Source of the DNA: Tachypleus tridentatus
Lineage: Eukaryota > Arthropoda > Merostomata > Xiphosura > Limulidae
NCBI RefSeq assembly: GCF_004210375.1
Contig: NC_134833.1
Span: 46,060,782 to 46,124,781, forward strand
Length of the DNA stretch: 64,000 nucleotides
Direction: 5' to 3'
Below the pieces are notes generated by a model. The model was not told the origin of the DNA. It saw only the letters and a list, made by a program, of their open reading frames with translations, and did not search any database. Made by a program: the position numbers and the translations under genes. How positions within the stretch are numbered: the stretch's first letter is position 1; each line of letters opens with the position of its first letter. Below, piece by piece: positions 25,014 through 38,044 of this stretch.

Positions 25014-25083
25014 AGTCCTTCCTCATGATCTTGCTTATTCATTTAACAACACTGAGATATAATTACTTAATTTCACTAATACA
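25014..25083. repeat. Diverged direct repeat of 24367-24437
   Basis: Second copy of the GCAGTCCTTCCTCATGAT block. It diverges after CACTAAT. Confidence 0.8.
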
Positions 25084-25251
25084 TATATACATAGATATAT
25101 TATTAAAATTTTGGTCACCTTTTTACTAAATATTTCACCTAGAAGTGAACTATAAGTATTATGGTCATGTTTTATACACAGCTGAACATCCTCTTCCCTA
25201 TGCAGATCAAAATCTGATATGTCATTATTATCTTCTGTACGTTAAATTTGT

Positions 25252-25488
25252 GCCTGGTATGGGCTGGAAGTGTGAGCGGTCGACTCATAACCTGTGGTTG
25301 CTCTGATTACTCTTTCAGCCATGTGAATGTTATAATATTATGGTAAATCCACTTCTCGTTGGTAAAGAGTACCCGGAAACTTGGCGGTGGTTGATGTTGA
25401 CTATCTGCCTTCCCTCTAGTCTGTTAGTTCATAATTACAGACGACTTAGCGCAGATAGCCCTTGAGCAGTTTTTTTGCGAAATGAAAC
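25252..25488 (+). repeat. SINE-1 copy, diverged
   Basis: GCCTGGTATGGGCTGG head, a decayed B box, the linker ending CGTTGGTAAAGAGTA, then GGCGGTGGTTGATGTTGACTA and GCGCAGATAGCCCTTGAG. It has many substitutions and short deletions, consistent with an old insertion. Confidence 0.85.
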
Positions 25489-25616
25489 CAATAAACTTTA
25501 AAACAAAAGATAAATATAATGTAATAGGTTTTTATCATATTCTACCTTTATTATCACTTATTGCTTGTTTTCAATATCATTTCCTAATTAACATGCATAG
25601 TTCTTTTAATTATTGT

Positions 25617-25905
25617 AGAGTGCTTATTTTATTATTCTTATAGTGTATTTATTTTATTATTTTCATAGTGTGCTTATTTTATTATTCTTATAATGTATTT
25701 ATTTTATTATTTTCATAGTATGCTTATTTTATTATTCTTATAGTGTATTTATGTTATTATTCTCATAGTATGCTTATTTTATTATTCTTATAATGTATTT
25801 ATTTTATTATTTTCATAGTGTGCTTATTTTATTATTCTTATAATGTATTTATTTTATTATTTTCATAGTGTGCTTATTTTATTATTCTTGCAGAGTGATT
25901 ATTAT
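25617..25905. repeat. 50-bp tandem repeat (25-bp half units)
   Basis: About six copies of a unit built from two related halves, TGCTTATTTTATTATTCTTA and TGTATTTATTTTATTATTTT, each followed by a short TATAGTG or CATAGTG spacer. The dimer, not the half, is the homogenised unit. Confidence 0.9.
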
Positions 25906-26046
25906 TTTTACAATTCTTATAGAGTACTTATTATTTTAGACTTTTGAGCCATTTTTATCAGATATCAAAAATGTATATAGGATGAATTAATTTTTTCAGA
26001 ATTTAAAGCTGAAGCTTTTATTTCTGGTTTATGATTAGACGTAATT

Positions 26047-26162
26047 AAGCAAATAAAAGCTACACAATAAGCTATATGTGCTTCACTCAACAGGGATATT
26101 GAAACCTGATTTTTAGTATAGTAAGTCCGCAGACATAGTGTTGAGCTACTGTGGAAGCTGGT
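26047..26162 (-). repeat. SINE-3 copy
   Basis: Minus strand: CCACAGTAGCTCAACACTAT head, GGTTTCAATATCCCTG block, ATAGCTTATTGTGTAGCTT tail. Confidence 0.7.
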
Positions 26163-27345
26163 TTATAACTATGTTTAGTTAAAAATAGCAAAACATTTAC
26201 AGATTGTAGATTGCTCTCGTCACACCTACTTTTGAAAAGCTTTAAAGACATAAAATGTCGCTAAGCCGCCAATGTAATGCCTACATCGAAATAAAGACCT
26301 GTACTATAACATAGGCAGATGTTTAGCGTAAATGATGTACTTTGTCTGCTATGTTATTGGATGAATATCTATACTTTATACAAGTGGGTAATTATTTATG
26401 CCGATATGTTTATTTATAAAGTTGTATATATATATATATTACGGGATATTATAAATTATCAAATAACAAGCAAAAGTACATGTTCCTAGAGACAGAAACA
26501 TTTAAGTCAATTTATCTGTTAAATTATTTCATAGAGTTTAAAAAGATCATTGTTTTTGCATTCTTGGTTTCACTCCGAGTTAAAACTTTGAGCTACTTAT
26601 ACTACCAACCACGAAAAGTAATTGTCAAACATTTCACTCATCCCACAAGAAACTCAACAATAACATCTGTTAAATTTACACTTTTATTCTTTATTTTACG
26701 TCACATTTTCAAATGTGAGTAATTCTTAACAGCTGAATGTAGAATATCCTGACTGCGAAATAAAATTTGTCATCGACACTATTCATGCATGTAAAATTTT
26801 CCATCAACATTATTCATGCCTATAAAATTTGACATCCACATCATTCATGCCTGTAAAATTTGGCATCAATACTATTCATGAATGAAAAATTGGACATCAG
26901 CATTATTCATGCATGTAAAATTTGACATGAACACTATTCATATGTTTAAAATATGGCATCATCATTAATCATACCACTAAAAATTTGTCATCAACATATT
27001 CATACATGTAAAATTTGACATCAATATTATTCATGTCTATTAAATTTGGTATCATCGTTATTCAGCGCTGTAAAATTTGGCATCAACATTATTCATGCCT
27101 GTATAATCTTCCGACAACATTATTCACGCCTGTAAAATTTGTCGTCAATATAATTCATATCTGTAAAATTTGGAATCAGCATTATTCATGCATGTAAAAT
27201 TTGACATCCACATCATTCATGCCTGTATAATTTGGAATCAACATTATTCGTGCTTGTGAAATTTGACATGAAAACTATTCATATCTGTATAATTTGGCAT
27301 CAACATTATTCGTGCCTGTAAAATTTGACATCATCATTACTCATG

Positions 27346-27620
27346 AGCCGGCATGGCCAGGTGGTTAAGGCACTCAACTCGTAAACCGTGGATCGGAGAT
27401 TCGAATTCCTGTCACAACAAACATACTCGCCCTTTCAGCCGTGGGGGTGTTATAATGTGACGATCAATCCCATTATTCGTTGGTAAAAGAGTAGCCCAAG
27501 AGCTGGCGGCAGGTGGTGATGACTACTTGCCTTCCCTCTACCTTCACACCGCTAAATTAGGGATGGCTAGCACAGATAGCCCTCGTGTAGTTTTGCGCGA
27601 AATTCAAAACAAACAAAAAC
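27346..27620 (+). repeat. SINE-1, full length, inside the 31-bp array
   Basis: GCCGGCATGGCCAGGTGG head, B box AGATTCGAATTCCTG, core and the CAAAACAAACAAAAACC tail. Flanking array units (ATCATTACTCATG and ATCATTATTCATGG) may be the target duplication, but array periodicity makes this undecidable. Confidence 0.93.
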
Positions 27621-27892
27621 CAAATCATTATTCATGGCTGTAAAATATGACATCGACATTATTGATATCTGTAAAATTTGACATTAACATTATTCATATC
27701 TGTAAAATTTGACATGAACACTATTCATTACTGTAAAATCTTCCAACAACATTATTCTTGCCTGTTAAATTTGATATCAACATTATTTATGGATGTAAAA
27801 TTTGGCATAAGCATTATTCATGGCTGTAAGATTGGGAATCAACATTATTCATGCCTGTAAAATTTGACATCGACATTACTCGTGCATGTAAA

Positions 27893-28034
27893 ATCCCACT
27901 ATTGGTAAAAGAGTAGCTCAAGAGTTGGCGGTGGGTGGTGATGACCAGCTGTCTTTCCTTTACTCTTATACTGCTAAAATAGGGACGGCTGGCGCGCACA
28001 GCCTTCGTGTCGCTTCACGCGAAATTCAAAACAG
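27893..28034 (+). repeat. SINE-1, 5' truncated, inside the 31-bp array
   Basis: Begins at AATCCCACTATTGGTAAAAG and keeps the core and tail through CGCGAAATTCAAAACA. The tRNA head is absent, as expected for incomplete reverse transcription. Confidence 0.9.
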
Positions 28035-28566
28035 TACATGTCAATACTGTAAAATTTGGCATTTTCAGTATTCATGCCTGTAAAATTTGGCATCAACATT
28101 ATTCGTGCATGTAAAATTCGACATTAAAATTTGTTATGCCTGTAAAATTTGGCATCATCATTATTCATACTTGTAAACTTTGGCATCAATATTATTCATG
28201 TCTGTAAAATATGGCATGATAATATTTTACATTACTCATGCTTCTAATATTTCACACGAACACTATTCATATCTGTAAAATTTATTATCATCTTTATTCA
28301 TGCCTGTAAAAATTAACATTAACATTATTCACATCTGCAAAATTTTGCATCATCATTATTCATACCTGTAAAAGCTTCCAACAACATTATTCATGTTTGT
28401 ACAATTTGACATCAACATTATTTATGTGTATAAAATTTGGCATCATCATTATTCATGACCATAAAATGTGACATGAACACTATTCACATCTGTTAAATTT
28501 GGCATCATCATTATTCATGTGTGAAATTTTGGCGTCAACATTATTCATTAACGTAAAATTTGACAT

Positions 28567-28745
28567 CAACGTTATCCATGTATGTGAATTTGAAATAAAC
28601 GATATTCATGCCTGTAAAACCTGGAATCAACGTTATTCATGTATGTGAATTTGAAATAAACGATATTCATGCCTGTAAAACCTGGAATCAACGTTATTCA
28701 TGTATGTGAATTTGAAATAAACGATATTCATGCCTATAAAATGTG
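28567..28745. repeat. Higher-order repeat of 60 bp within the 31-bp array
   Basis: Three near-identical dimers: AACGTTATTCATGTATGTGA, then AAATAAACGATATTCATGCC. They differ from the array consensus but barely from each other, so they were amplified recently as a two-unit block. Confidence 0.88.
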
Positions 28746-29098
28746 ACATGAATACTGCTCATATCTGTAAAATCTGGCATCGTCATTATTCATACCTGTA
28801 ACATTTGGCATCAAAATTATTCATTTATGTAAAATTAACATAAAATTATTTATGACTGTAAAATCTTCCAACAATATAATTCACGCCTGTAAAATTTGTC
28901 ACCAACATTTTTCATGTCTATAAAATTTCGCATCATCATTATTCATATCTGTAAAATTTTCATCTTCAGTATTCATGCTTGTAAATGTTGGCATCAAGAT
29001 TATTCATGCATGTAAATTTGATATTAAAATTTGTCATGCCTGTAAAATTTCACATGAACACTATTCATATCTGTAAAGTTTGGGATCATCATTATTTA

Positions 29099-29147
29099 TG
29101 GCCTGGTGTGGCCAGGTGGTTAAGTCATTCGACTCGAAATCTAAGGT
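29099..29147 (+). repeat. SINE-1 tRNA-like head only, inside the 31-bp array
   Basis: GGCCTGGTGTGGCCAGGTGG and TCATTCGACTCGAAATCT, then the array resumes. Only the first 48 bp of the SINE remains. Confidence 0.85.
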
Positions 29148-29639
29148 TGTAAAATTTGGCATTTTCATCATTCATACATGTAAAATTTGACATCAACATT
29201 ATTCATGGTGGTAAAATTTGGAATCAACATTACTCATGGCTGTAAAACTTGACATTAACATTATTCATACCTGTGAGATCTTCTAATAACATTATTTACA
29301 CCTGTACTATTTGTCATCAACATTATTTATGGCTGTAAAATTTGGCATTTTCATCATTCATACATGTAAAATTTGACATCAACATTATTTATGTCTATAA
29401 AATTTAGCATCATCATTATTCATGGCTGTAGAATTTGGCATGAATATTATTCATATCTGTAAAATTGGACATCAACATTATTTACGCCTTTAAAATCTTT
29501 CAATAACATTATTGATACCTTTAAAATCTTTCAACAACATTATTCATGCCTTTAAAATCTTCCAACAACATTATTCACACCTATAGAATTTGTCACCAAC
29601 ATTACTCATGTCTATAAAATTTGGTATCATCATTAGTTA

Positions 29640-29850
29640 TGGCTGTAACATTTGGTATCAACACTATTCATATCTGTAAAATTTGGTATCAACACTATTC
29701 ATGTCTGTAAAATTTGGTATTATCATTAGTTATGGCTGTAAAATTTGGTATCAACACTATTCATGTCTGTAAAATTTGGTATCATTATTAGTTATGGCTG
29801 TAAAATTTGGTATCAACACTATTCATGTCTGTAAAATTTGACATCAACAT
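29640..29850. repeat. Second higher-order block (62-bp dimers) in the array
   Basis: Alternating units with TTAGTTATGGCTGTAAAAT and CACTATTCATGTCTGTAAAA form about three dimers with a shared GGTAT variant that is rare elsewhere in the array. Confidence 0.8.
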
Positions 29851-29888
29851 TATTACCGTCTGTAAAATTTGGCATCATCATTATTCTT

Positions 29889-30079
29889 GGCCTGGCTTGG
29901 ACAGGTGGGTAAGGCACTCGACTCCGAGGGTCGCGGGTTCGAATTTCCGTCACATCAAATATGCTCACCCTTTTAGACGTGTTGGCGTTATATTGTAATA
30001 GTCAATTATGCTTTTCATTGGTAAAACAGTAGCCGAAGAGCTGGCGGTGGGTGTTAATGAATTGCTGTCTTCCCTCTAG
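29889..30079 (+). repeat. SINE-1, 3' truncated, at the right edge of the array
   Basis: GGCCTGGCTTGGACAGGTGG, B box GGGTTCGAATTTCCG, linker and core up to CTTCCCTCTAG. It marks the point where the 31-bp array stops. Confidence 0.9.
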
Positions 30080-30483
30080 AAAGAAAGAGGTAACTGACGC
30101 AAAATTGAAGAAGCCTTACTTATACAACAACTCAAGCCCAAAATAAACCCAAACCCAAACCAGCCGTTTTTATGTATATATTAAACAAACTCTATACCAG
30201 AGAGAAAAAACTCCCAACTAGGTAAACGCCTACTTTGCTGTTTATGAAGTAGTTTTTTATTTTGAGTTTTATTTTTCCTGTGTTTTAACACCAAAAAAGT
30301 ATTTATTAAACTATACACTATAAGTCTATCCTAATATTACTGTGCGCATACAGCAATTATTTGTATAGTTTGGTGTTTTAAACGTCGTCTTGGTTTTGAT
30401 ATTTTAATATGTTTATGTATTAAATATTTATAGGTGTCTAATCTTGACAAATGCTTTGCAAAAGGACGTCTTTATCTCGAACA

Positions 30484-30755
30484 GGCCTGGCATGGCCAGG
30501 TGGTTAAAGACTCGATTCGTAATCTGACAGTCGCGGGTTCGAATCCCCGTCATACTAAAAATTATCGCTCTCTCAGCCTTGGTGGCATTATAATGTTATG
30601 GTCAATTCCACTATTTATTGGTAAAAGAGTAGCACAAGAGTTGACGGTGTGCGTTGATGACTAGCTGCCTTCCCTCTAGTCTTACACTCCTAAATTAGAG
30701 AGTTAACACAGATAGCCCTCGTGTGGCGCTACGCGAAATTAAAAACAAACAAACA
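30484..30755 (+). repeat. SINE-1, full length
   Basis: GGCCTGGCATGGCCAGGTGG head, GGGTTCGAATCCCCG B box, core with GTTGATGACTAGCTGCC, and a GCGAAATTAAAAACAAAC tail. No clear target duplication. Confidence 0.93.
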
Positions 30756-31452
30756 ATCTGGAAGACACTTCGTAGCAAACCATCTCAGCTTGACGATTGT
30801 TTCACAACAGGACATCTTATATTGATAAAAACTTCATAGTAGTCTGAATTGTCTACCGAATTCTAGTAGTAGGTTATTATTTCTTGTTAAATATGTCAAG
30901 ATAGGCCATTTTATCATAACTGATACTTATCTTTGAAAATAATTCACAGCAGACTAACATATATTGATACCTACTTCATTGGTAATGTCAGAAAACCTTG
31001 TAGATTCGAGATTCTATATACAAACGGATAAAAACCCTATAACACAAGCAATTACGAAAGATGGGTTTATCTTCTTCAGGGGTAAATGCGTTTCGTGGTA
31101 TGGAACAACATCTCAGTAAAAAATCCATACATTGTTCTCTTTTTCTTCGTTTATGGAAAGAGTTTCTTAGTCAGGAATGCTGTGCTGATGATAGATCATT
31201 TTTACATAATAAAGTCCTTACACTGGTGTTTAATACAGAGAGAACAAGCTACTTTGATATGTACCTTGCAGGAATTCTGTCAAATACACCATGTACACAA
31301 TCCTATATATTTGTAGCTATTTGATATGATTCGAACAATTAAAATAGTATCTAATTCTTCATTATAAAGTTGTAGGCACAGATAGCCTAGCTGCTTTGGG
31401 CCATAAAACATCAAATCAACCAACCAGCCAATTCATTATAAAGTCATAACAT

Positions 31453-31590
31453 AACACCCTCCAATGGTTCAACCGCGTGAAGGCTTATTGTGCTAAAAAA
31501 AACAAACAACAACCGGTTTTCAATACTCGTGGTGATCACAATACGTATAGCTTACTGTATAGCTTTACTCTTAACCATAAACAAACAAAC
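31453..31590 (+). repeat. SINE-3 copy, degenerate
   Basis: TCCAATGGTTCAACCGCGTG head, CGGTTTTCAATACTCGTGGTG, then TAGCTTACTGTATAGCTTTA and a CATAAACAAACAAAC tail. An A-rich insertion (about 31495-31510) splits it. A shorter tail piece lies just upstream near 31376-31412. Confidence 0.65.
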
Positions 31591-33610
31591 ATAATATAAC
31601 GCACTCACAGCCCGAAAGGGATAAGCACATTTTAGTGGTAACAGGCTGCGAGCCACGAACTCTTGGACTAATAGCCTGAACAAGATCATGGATAGGCCTT
31701 GCCAGAGCCTAAAAATTGATATTTGATAAAAACCTTAAAAGAACTAAGTTAGATTTATCAATATTCTAAGTCGGTGAAAGAGATAACACCTAAGTAACTT
31801 ATGTTTGTGTCGTGTTTTGTTAGTGAAGAGAGGATATTATGAAAAGTCCAATTTTTTGGATCTGCAATTTTTCTAAATATCATGGAGAACAGCGACAATT
31901 CTCTCCAGTATTCAGGCTGTAAGCAATACTTCGCTATGACAGTCAACTTGGCAACTTTAAAATGGAATAAAAATGAGAACACCACCAAGTCCTTTCAGCT
32001 ATGTCACTACCGATAATTTTAACCGAAGCAAAGCTAGTTTTTCAGTTAATAACGTGTCCCTGAAAACCGTTTCCAGAAGAACCTGGTGTACCCTTGTCGT
32101 TAGCGTGTTGTATGTACATCTGCGTTTCACACTTTGAGGCTGTGAGTACATATAAAGACTGCTGATCAAATCCCGCTATTCGATTGGAGCGCCCAAAAGT
32201 TGGCGATGGGCGTTGTTCACTTGATAGCTTCTAGTCTATCGAATTTTTAGTTTGCCTCTTACTCAGCGGACAACGATCATATTATGTTCTTTCTTTAAAT
32301 TTCGCAACTGAAGACGTAGTGGTATAGCAAACCAAAACCTATAACACCAAACACTGCCTAAAAGAATGTGATGCTGTGCCTATCTCTAGTTTAGCTACGT
32401 CATTGCATCTTACCATTAAACTAATATAGTTAGTTCATAAATAGAAAATTATCACATTATCACTACATATTCAGTTATGAACATTTAAAGAAGAGAACAG
32501 AACCTGAACATTGATCGCTCTCTTTTATAAGTTGAAAATTAAAGAACTTGCACAGAAGGCCCCGAATAAAGTTGTACAAATCTACCAGATTGTGACAGTA
32601 ATGATGAAGGCTAATTTCAGTGGATTTTATAGTGAGTAACTTCGTGTACGAAGCAGAGGCCCTGTGTCAAACAATAAAGACCATTCATTTTTGGACTCCT
32701 ATAAACGTAAAAGTTCATTTATACAGTTAACCAATACACATTATTCTTTTAATTACACAGATTGCACACCTACGTTTATCGTAATTAATGTTGGACTTTG
32801 AGTTGCGCATTTCTCAGTGGCGGGAAACTTCACGTTGGTTCTTAAGGTGCATGCAGTTCTTCAGTTTATTCCTTCCAAGGCGATACGGTTTGTGTTTATG
32901 GTATCTGACACAGCTCGAGAAAAACAAACAAAACTGTATGAGCCCGTTTAAATACTTACGTTAGACACTTTGAAAACCAACAACATGAAAATAAAGGGGA
33001 ATTCTACGCTAAAGGATTATCTCAAGTTTAATCCGAAATATAACTAATTTTTTCAAATCTCAAGTGTACAAAAATCTTTTTTTAAAGCAAAACTGTCATC
33101 CAAATGCTTAATTATTTATATGTATATATAAATATATATATACATGTATATATGGTCCACACATTTCAAAGTTTTTATTTTCTTATTGTTGGCTTATTCT
33201 AAGCGTGTTTACGTAAATACTCTTTTTGATACACTATACGGTAAACAACAAAATGATGAGTTATGTAGGTCTAGCTATAGGTAGCATATTGCTAAACTTA
33301 TATATTTAAAGATAAGAGGCACTTTGGCTTATTTCGTCATGTATGATACAACAATCTAATAAGCGTAATATTTTGTTTTTATGCAAGTTTTTTCTCGAAC
33401 TATGTGAATGATCTGCTTAGAAGTCTGTCATGTAGTGGTTGTATGTTCGCGTACTTATGTAGGAAGTCTGAGTTTGTTGAACAGGGAACTTTGTATTCAC
33501 CAGTGAGTGTTGCATGTATGTTTGTTTTTTTCGTAAATTAACTTTAGATTTACTTAAGTGCGACATTGAACCAAACTGGACAAGCGTATTCTGCAACAGG
33601 TGTATGTGTG
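31591..33610. other. Mostly unique sequence with one SINE-1 scrap
   Basis: At 32165-32242 AATCCCGCTATTCG and AAAAGTTGGCGATGGGC read as a decayed plus-strand SINE-1 core. Nothing else was recognised. Confidence 0.45.
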
Positions 33611-33720
33611 ATTACTTATAGCAAAGCCACATCGGACTATCTACTGAACCCACCGAGGGGAATCAAGCCCCTGATTTTAGCGTTACAAATCGTAGACTTA
33701 CGGCTGTACAAGAGGGGGGC
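33611..33720 (-). repeat. SINE-2 copy
   Basis: Minus strand: CCCCTCTTGTACAGCCGTAA head, CTAAAATCAGGGG, GATTCCCCTCGGTGGGTTC, then ATAGTCCGATGTGGCTTTGC. Much closer to a plausible full consensus than the 21376 copy. Confidence 0.85.
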
Positions 33721-36700
33721 TACGACAGGTCACATATATTGTTTGTATATTTTTAATATGTTAGTTGACGTAGTTCCTGTATCATTTCCAGACAGGTTTC
33801 TAATTTGGTTTATCTTTTGCCAGATTTGGTTAGAAATTTTATTTATTTTTTCTGTTAGTTTCAAGCGAGAAAAAGTTTTGTGAAATTTCAAAAGAGGTGG
33901 ATCTTTATACTAGCGCCCTCTAGTTTATATCATACTCGATAAATATATTTAAATTTTTTAGTCAGGCGCTGTTATCCAAAAATCATACCGTGATAAATAA
34001 TATTCGGTCAACCTTAACTACAAAACAGATTCACATATTTTGCAGTCAAAATTTGAATACTTAAGAAATGTTGAAATTCATTATGAAAGGAATTGTTTTT
34101 GTTTCCCATATGGGGCATTACGTTCCCACATTTCACTACAAACAGTCTTTTATATTCTGTGAAATGTTACAATGTGAGTCACTCTAGGAAGAGAAAAAGA
34201 AAATAAACACCTACTTGTGGTTGGGAAATTCCAGCTGAGAAAGGGCAAACTCAAACTCACTTTATTCAAATTGGCTTTATCGTAGAAGTATAAGTACAGG
34301 TGGATTAAAGCGCCGGCGACTAGTTTCCATCTTTTACATAGATAAATGATTCTAATGTACGTCCAATAGAAAACTCAATAAATTTATTTTTGATCGTGAG
34401 ATAAACATTAAAAGAGTATGTTTGTCAAATTGCTTGTTTAACAACGCTGTTACTTAAGATTATATTGGTGTCAATTCTGCATGAGAGACATATGAAATTA
34501 TATCAGTAAGACAATTATATATAAAGATTTTCGGTGGTCTTTTATGGACACAAAATGAAGTGATATAATTTCTCGTAAGTACCGGAAGGAAGAGACCAAT
34601 TATTTTTGACCCATGAACACAAAAGGACCATTTTAGTAAAGTAATGATAAATTTTGTCTTTTATAAAATTAAAATAATTCTTGGCATTCAATAAACAAGA
34701 CGATCATGTTAAAAATTAGAACACAGCAATTCTTTTCTTGAAATGACGTAGGTTTTCTACTGTAAAATTGCTAGTTAATGAAAATAATAGATACACAATT
34801 GACGACGTAAATATAGTTCTTACAGTTTTAGCTATCTATTTATGAAAATTATACTGCACTTTAATCTGTAGTGTTCACAATCTTTACATATAAGAGGTTA
34901 ATGTGCGCCTGTTCGCAAAAATTCTTCGATAGTTTCAGTCCGATTTAGACAAAACTTCCTTGGGTCTCTAATATATATATATATATATATATATAAAGAC
35001 GTTTAATTAGAGCAGGTACACAGTTTATTTAAGAAATAAATCAACAACAGCTTTATGCTACACCAAAATGAAAGATATTATAAACTAGATTCTCGCTAAA
35101 ATTTACAAAATAATAGGATCTTATTTTAGTCTATCTTTCCTTAAGTTGCTTTTTTTAATAAAACAAACAATATTTTTTTCTTTTTTAATAATGTAGATTA
35201 ATTTCTACATTTACTATTACTAACGAAATTATTTTTTTAATAAAACTAAAATTGTGGTAAAGTGAGTTTTTTCTTTTTATAAAATTTTGTTAATACATTA
35301 GGAAAAACTGTAAAACATTATTGGGAATGTTTTCCACTTATATTTGAGAACGTGATAATGTTGTGGAAGAATAAATAGCAAATCATATACAAACCTCTCT
35401 TTCAATAGCAAGACAGTACGTGGGATAAGTACTGCTCAAAGTAACAGAGCTACAACAAAGTTTTGATTCAACAAAAAATCATAAAATTTGGTAGACAGAA
35501 CTGAAAACTCCAAGCGTAGTACAATAATGACAGATTTCAAGAATTACTTTAACTGTTAGTATCCTTAGACTGTGCTAAGACGACAAATTTCAATCAGAGT
35601 AAAGAAAATCGATATTCTGCTAATTAACCAACCATATCAATCATTGATAAAATCACTTTACAAGAAAATCTAAATTGCAAATTTTACCCACTCTTAGGAT
35701 GTGTATTTATGTTATTGAAAACTACCATTTTTTATTTTATACGATACAACTATCATAATTTACATTGGAAAGGTGGCGTAAGCAAATTATTAAAATAAAA
35801 GCATCTAATTATGAAATGCGCAGAATTACTTGTCATCAGCTGAAAAGACCGTGAACGAACTAAACCATATGATATATAGGAAATAAACGAATAATACTCT
35901 TTCATACTACGAGACGCATTCAGTATATTTTCGTTCAATAAGTTGAAATACTAAAGAAAATTGATCTAGCAAAGAAACTATTTCATAAAATCTAGTATTT
36001 GTCGGATAAGTTGGGTTTTCTAATTTATTCATACCTCCCCTTCCCTTCGTGCAACTGAAATTGATAATGAAGTAACAGTTTGCTGCAAAACAAACAAATC
36101 ATCAAAGTAAAACTGCTGTTTACTGTTATTGGAAAAAAAATTTGCTTAACCAACTGCAACTGTTTGTATGGTATATTCTTATTCACCCTCAGAGTAAGTA
36201 TGTAGGATTCAGGAAAACATAAGGTTCAATGAATATAGCGTCATGGAGTAAAAGTTTGATTTTCCTTGACTCTCACTGAGTCTGACATAAAAAAAAGACT
36301 AAATAGACAATTGTACAAATCAAGAATCATTATTTGTTTCAATAGAAAGTCAACTAACAAGCACTGGCATATGTTTCGTGTGGTCGGTAAAAAATGGTTT
36401 AGACTAGCAGTTAACCTGTCATGGTGGTTTGGCAGACACTCTCTAGTTCTCACAAGAAACTTCAGACTCTGTGCAATATACTATCAGACATAGCACACTT
36501 ATTCTTCCAACTGTAAGAAGGATCTCGATACTTCAAAATCTTATCTTTCTCATGGTTATATTGCATCCAAGTCTCTGTCTATTTGGCTTTGTGCTCTTGG
36601 CAGTGATGCTTTAAACCCGTGATCTGCTGAAGCGTGAGTTGCTTTTTAATTCCAGTTGGGAGTCTGTTAAGCAGCTACAACTATAGTCCTGTGATCTTTA

Positions 36701-38044
36701 CAGGTTCGTTTCTTGAAGTCAATACTCCTATACTGATGCTGGCTGCCATCCTTACCCACTGTCGCTATTGCCCTTGGAGTGGTTTTTCTCAGTTAACTTT
36801 CCCATTTATTAGTATTTCTCTTAGTGGATTTCAGTTATGCGAAGATTCTACTTGGTCTGTAAATATAGGTGTTAGCACGGTAGATACATTTTTTGTTCTA
36901 GTTATTATCCCATGAAACACCCTCTGATGGGGAATTTTAAAATCTTCTCTTGATACTCTGACTTCACTTCGACCTTACCTCTAGGATCATAACTTTTGTG
37001 TTGTTGTTTATCTTCCATCTTAAACGCAGATTATCAAATTTTAATGCAATTAACAAAGAACAAGAAAAGGAAGAACAAAAGATAAACGAAAGGGTATAAA
37101 TATAATTTTAAGTATTAAACGTCAAGATTTAAAATCAAAGAAGCCACAATTCACCAGAAATATTTGGTCAAAAGCGGTATCAATGCTGTAACAGTTATAT
37201 CATAGCAACACCTTGCCTTGAAATGTCCTTTAGGAGCAAAGTAATAAAACCATTGTTATGGTAGATCACCATGTTTACAGGCCATTGTGTACTCATGTGT
37301 ATCTTACATTTAGAGCATTAATCCTACCATGTATGATCAATTTGGGTAACAGAGAAACCCTTGGGTCTTGCATTTGATATACATTACATGGTGATCCATT
37401 TGGCTGTCATATTAGTTACAATGTATTACCACTACCCAAGCATCCAGTCTCGTTTCGTTCGCTACGATCTAATTATTTAACTATGTTTGGTAACAAAAGA
37501 AGTGGGGATCAGACTGCACTAATAACCAAAATGGATTGCTCACTGTGTTGAAATTAGCCTAGATTGTTTTGGCAATGAAAATTAACTAACACTAACATTG
37601 ATTTCATTTTTAATGTTTTTCAGGTTCAAGTTTGGCAGAGAGATAAGCAATTGAATACCACACATAGAGGGTTTTGATTTTAGTTTCTAGCCATACTAAC
37701 ACAATTTACACTTTCATGGATTATAACTCTCTATTGTACTGAAATATTGAATCATAACGAAATAAAATGTTAAGCACTCCCATTTTACAAATGTAATATA
37801 GAGTGGTGCTGTTTTTGATTTTCACTTTATACAGATAATTTTGCTTACTTATCGGCATTTCAGCTCAAATTCAGTCAAAATAAAATTATGCCTAATGTTT
37901 ACAAACAACAGGTTAAACTGTGATTTTATCGTGCAAATGTAGCATGAATATAACCATGACTCTCATCATTTTCGTAAAATTCTCTACCTGACAAGCTAGT
38001 TGATTCATTCGCTTAAGTTGTCAACACAAAAGACATACAGGCTT
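33721..38044. other. Long AT-rich stretch without identified genes
   Basis: A (TA)n run lies at 34972-34995. ORFs of 60-93 codons, such as 36634-36915, have no recognised motif. Part of 36.5-38 kb could be further decayed sequence of the adjacent gypsy element, but I could not align any domain. Confidence 0.4.

Larger units (their letters stand above)
26757..29888. repeat. 31-bp degenerate minisatellite, about 85 units
   Basis: Consensus unit is AACATTATTCATGCCTGTAA followed by AATTTGGCATC. The array covers 3.1 kb, of which about 0.45 kb is inserted SINE sequence. Units vary at many positions. Short ORFs inside, such as 27015-27197 and 27678-27860 on plus, are translations of the repeat (recurring KFGINIIHGC-like blocks), not genes. 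Confidence 0.95.

Noticed and set aside
27015..27197. Repetitive ORFs in the 31-bp array
   Set aside because: The translation simply reflects the tandem repeat; 31 is not a multiple of three, so the frame rotates and is not maintained.
26757..29888. CRISPR-like array
   Set aside because: The 31-bp units are contiguous degenerate tandem repeats without unique spacers, in animal DNA.
33566..33883. 105-codon plus-strand ORF
   Set aside because: Most of it is the antisense translation of a SINE-2 copy.
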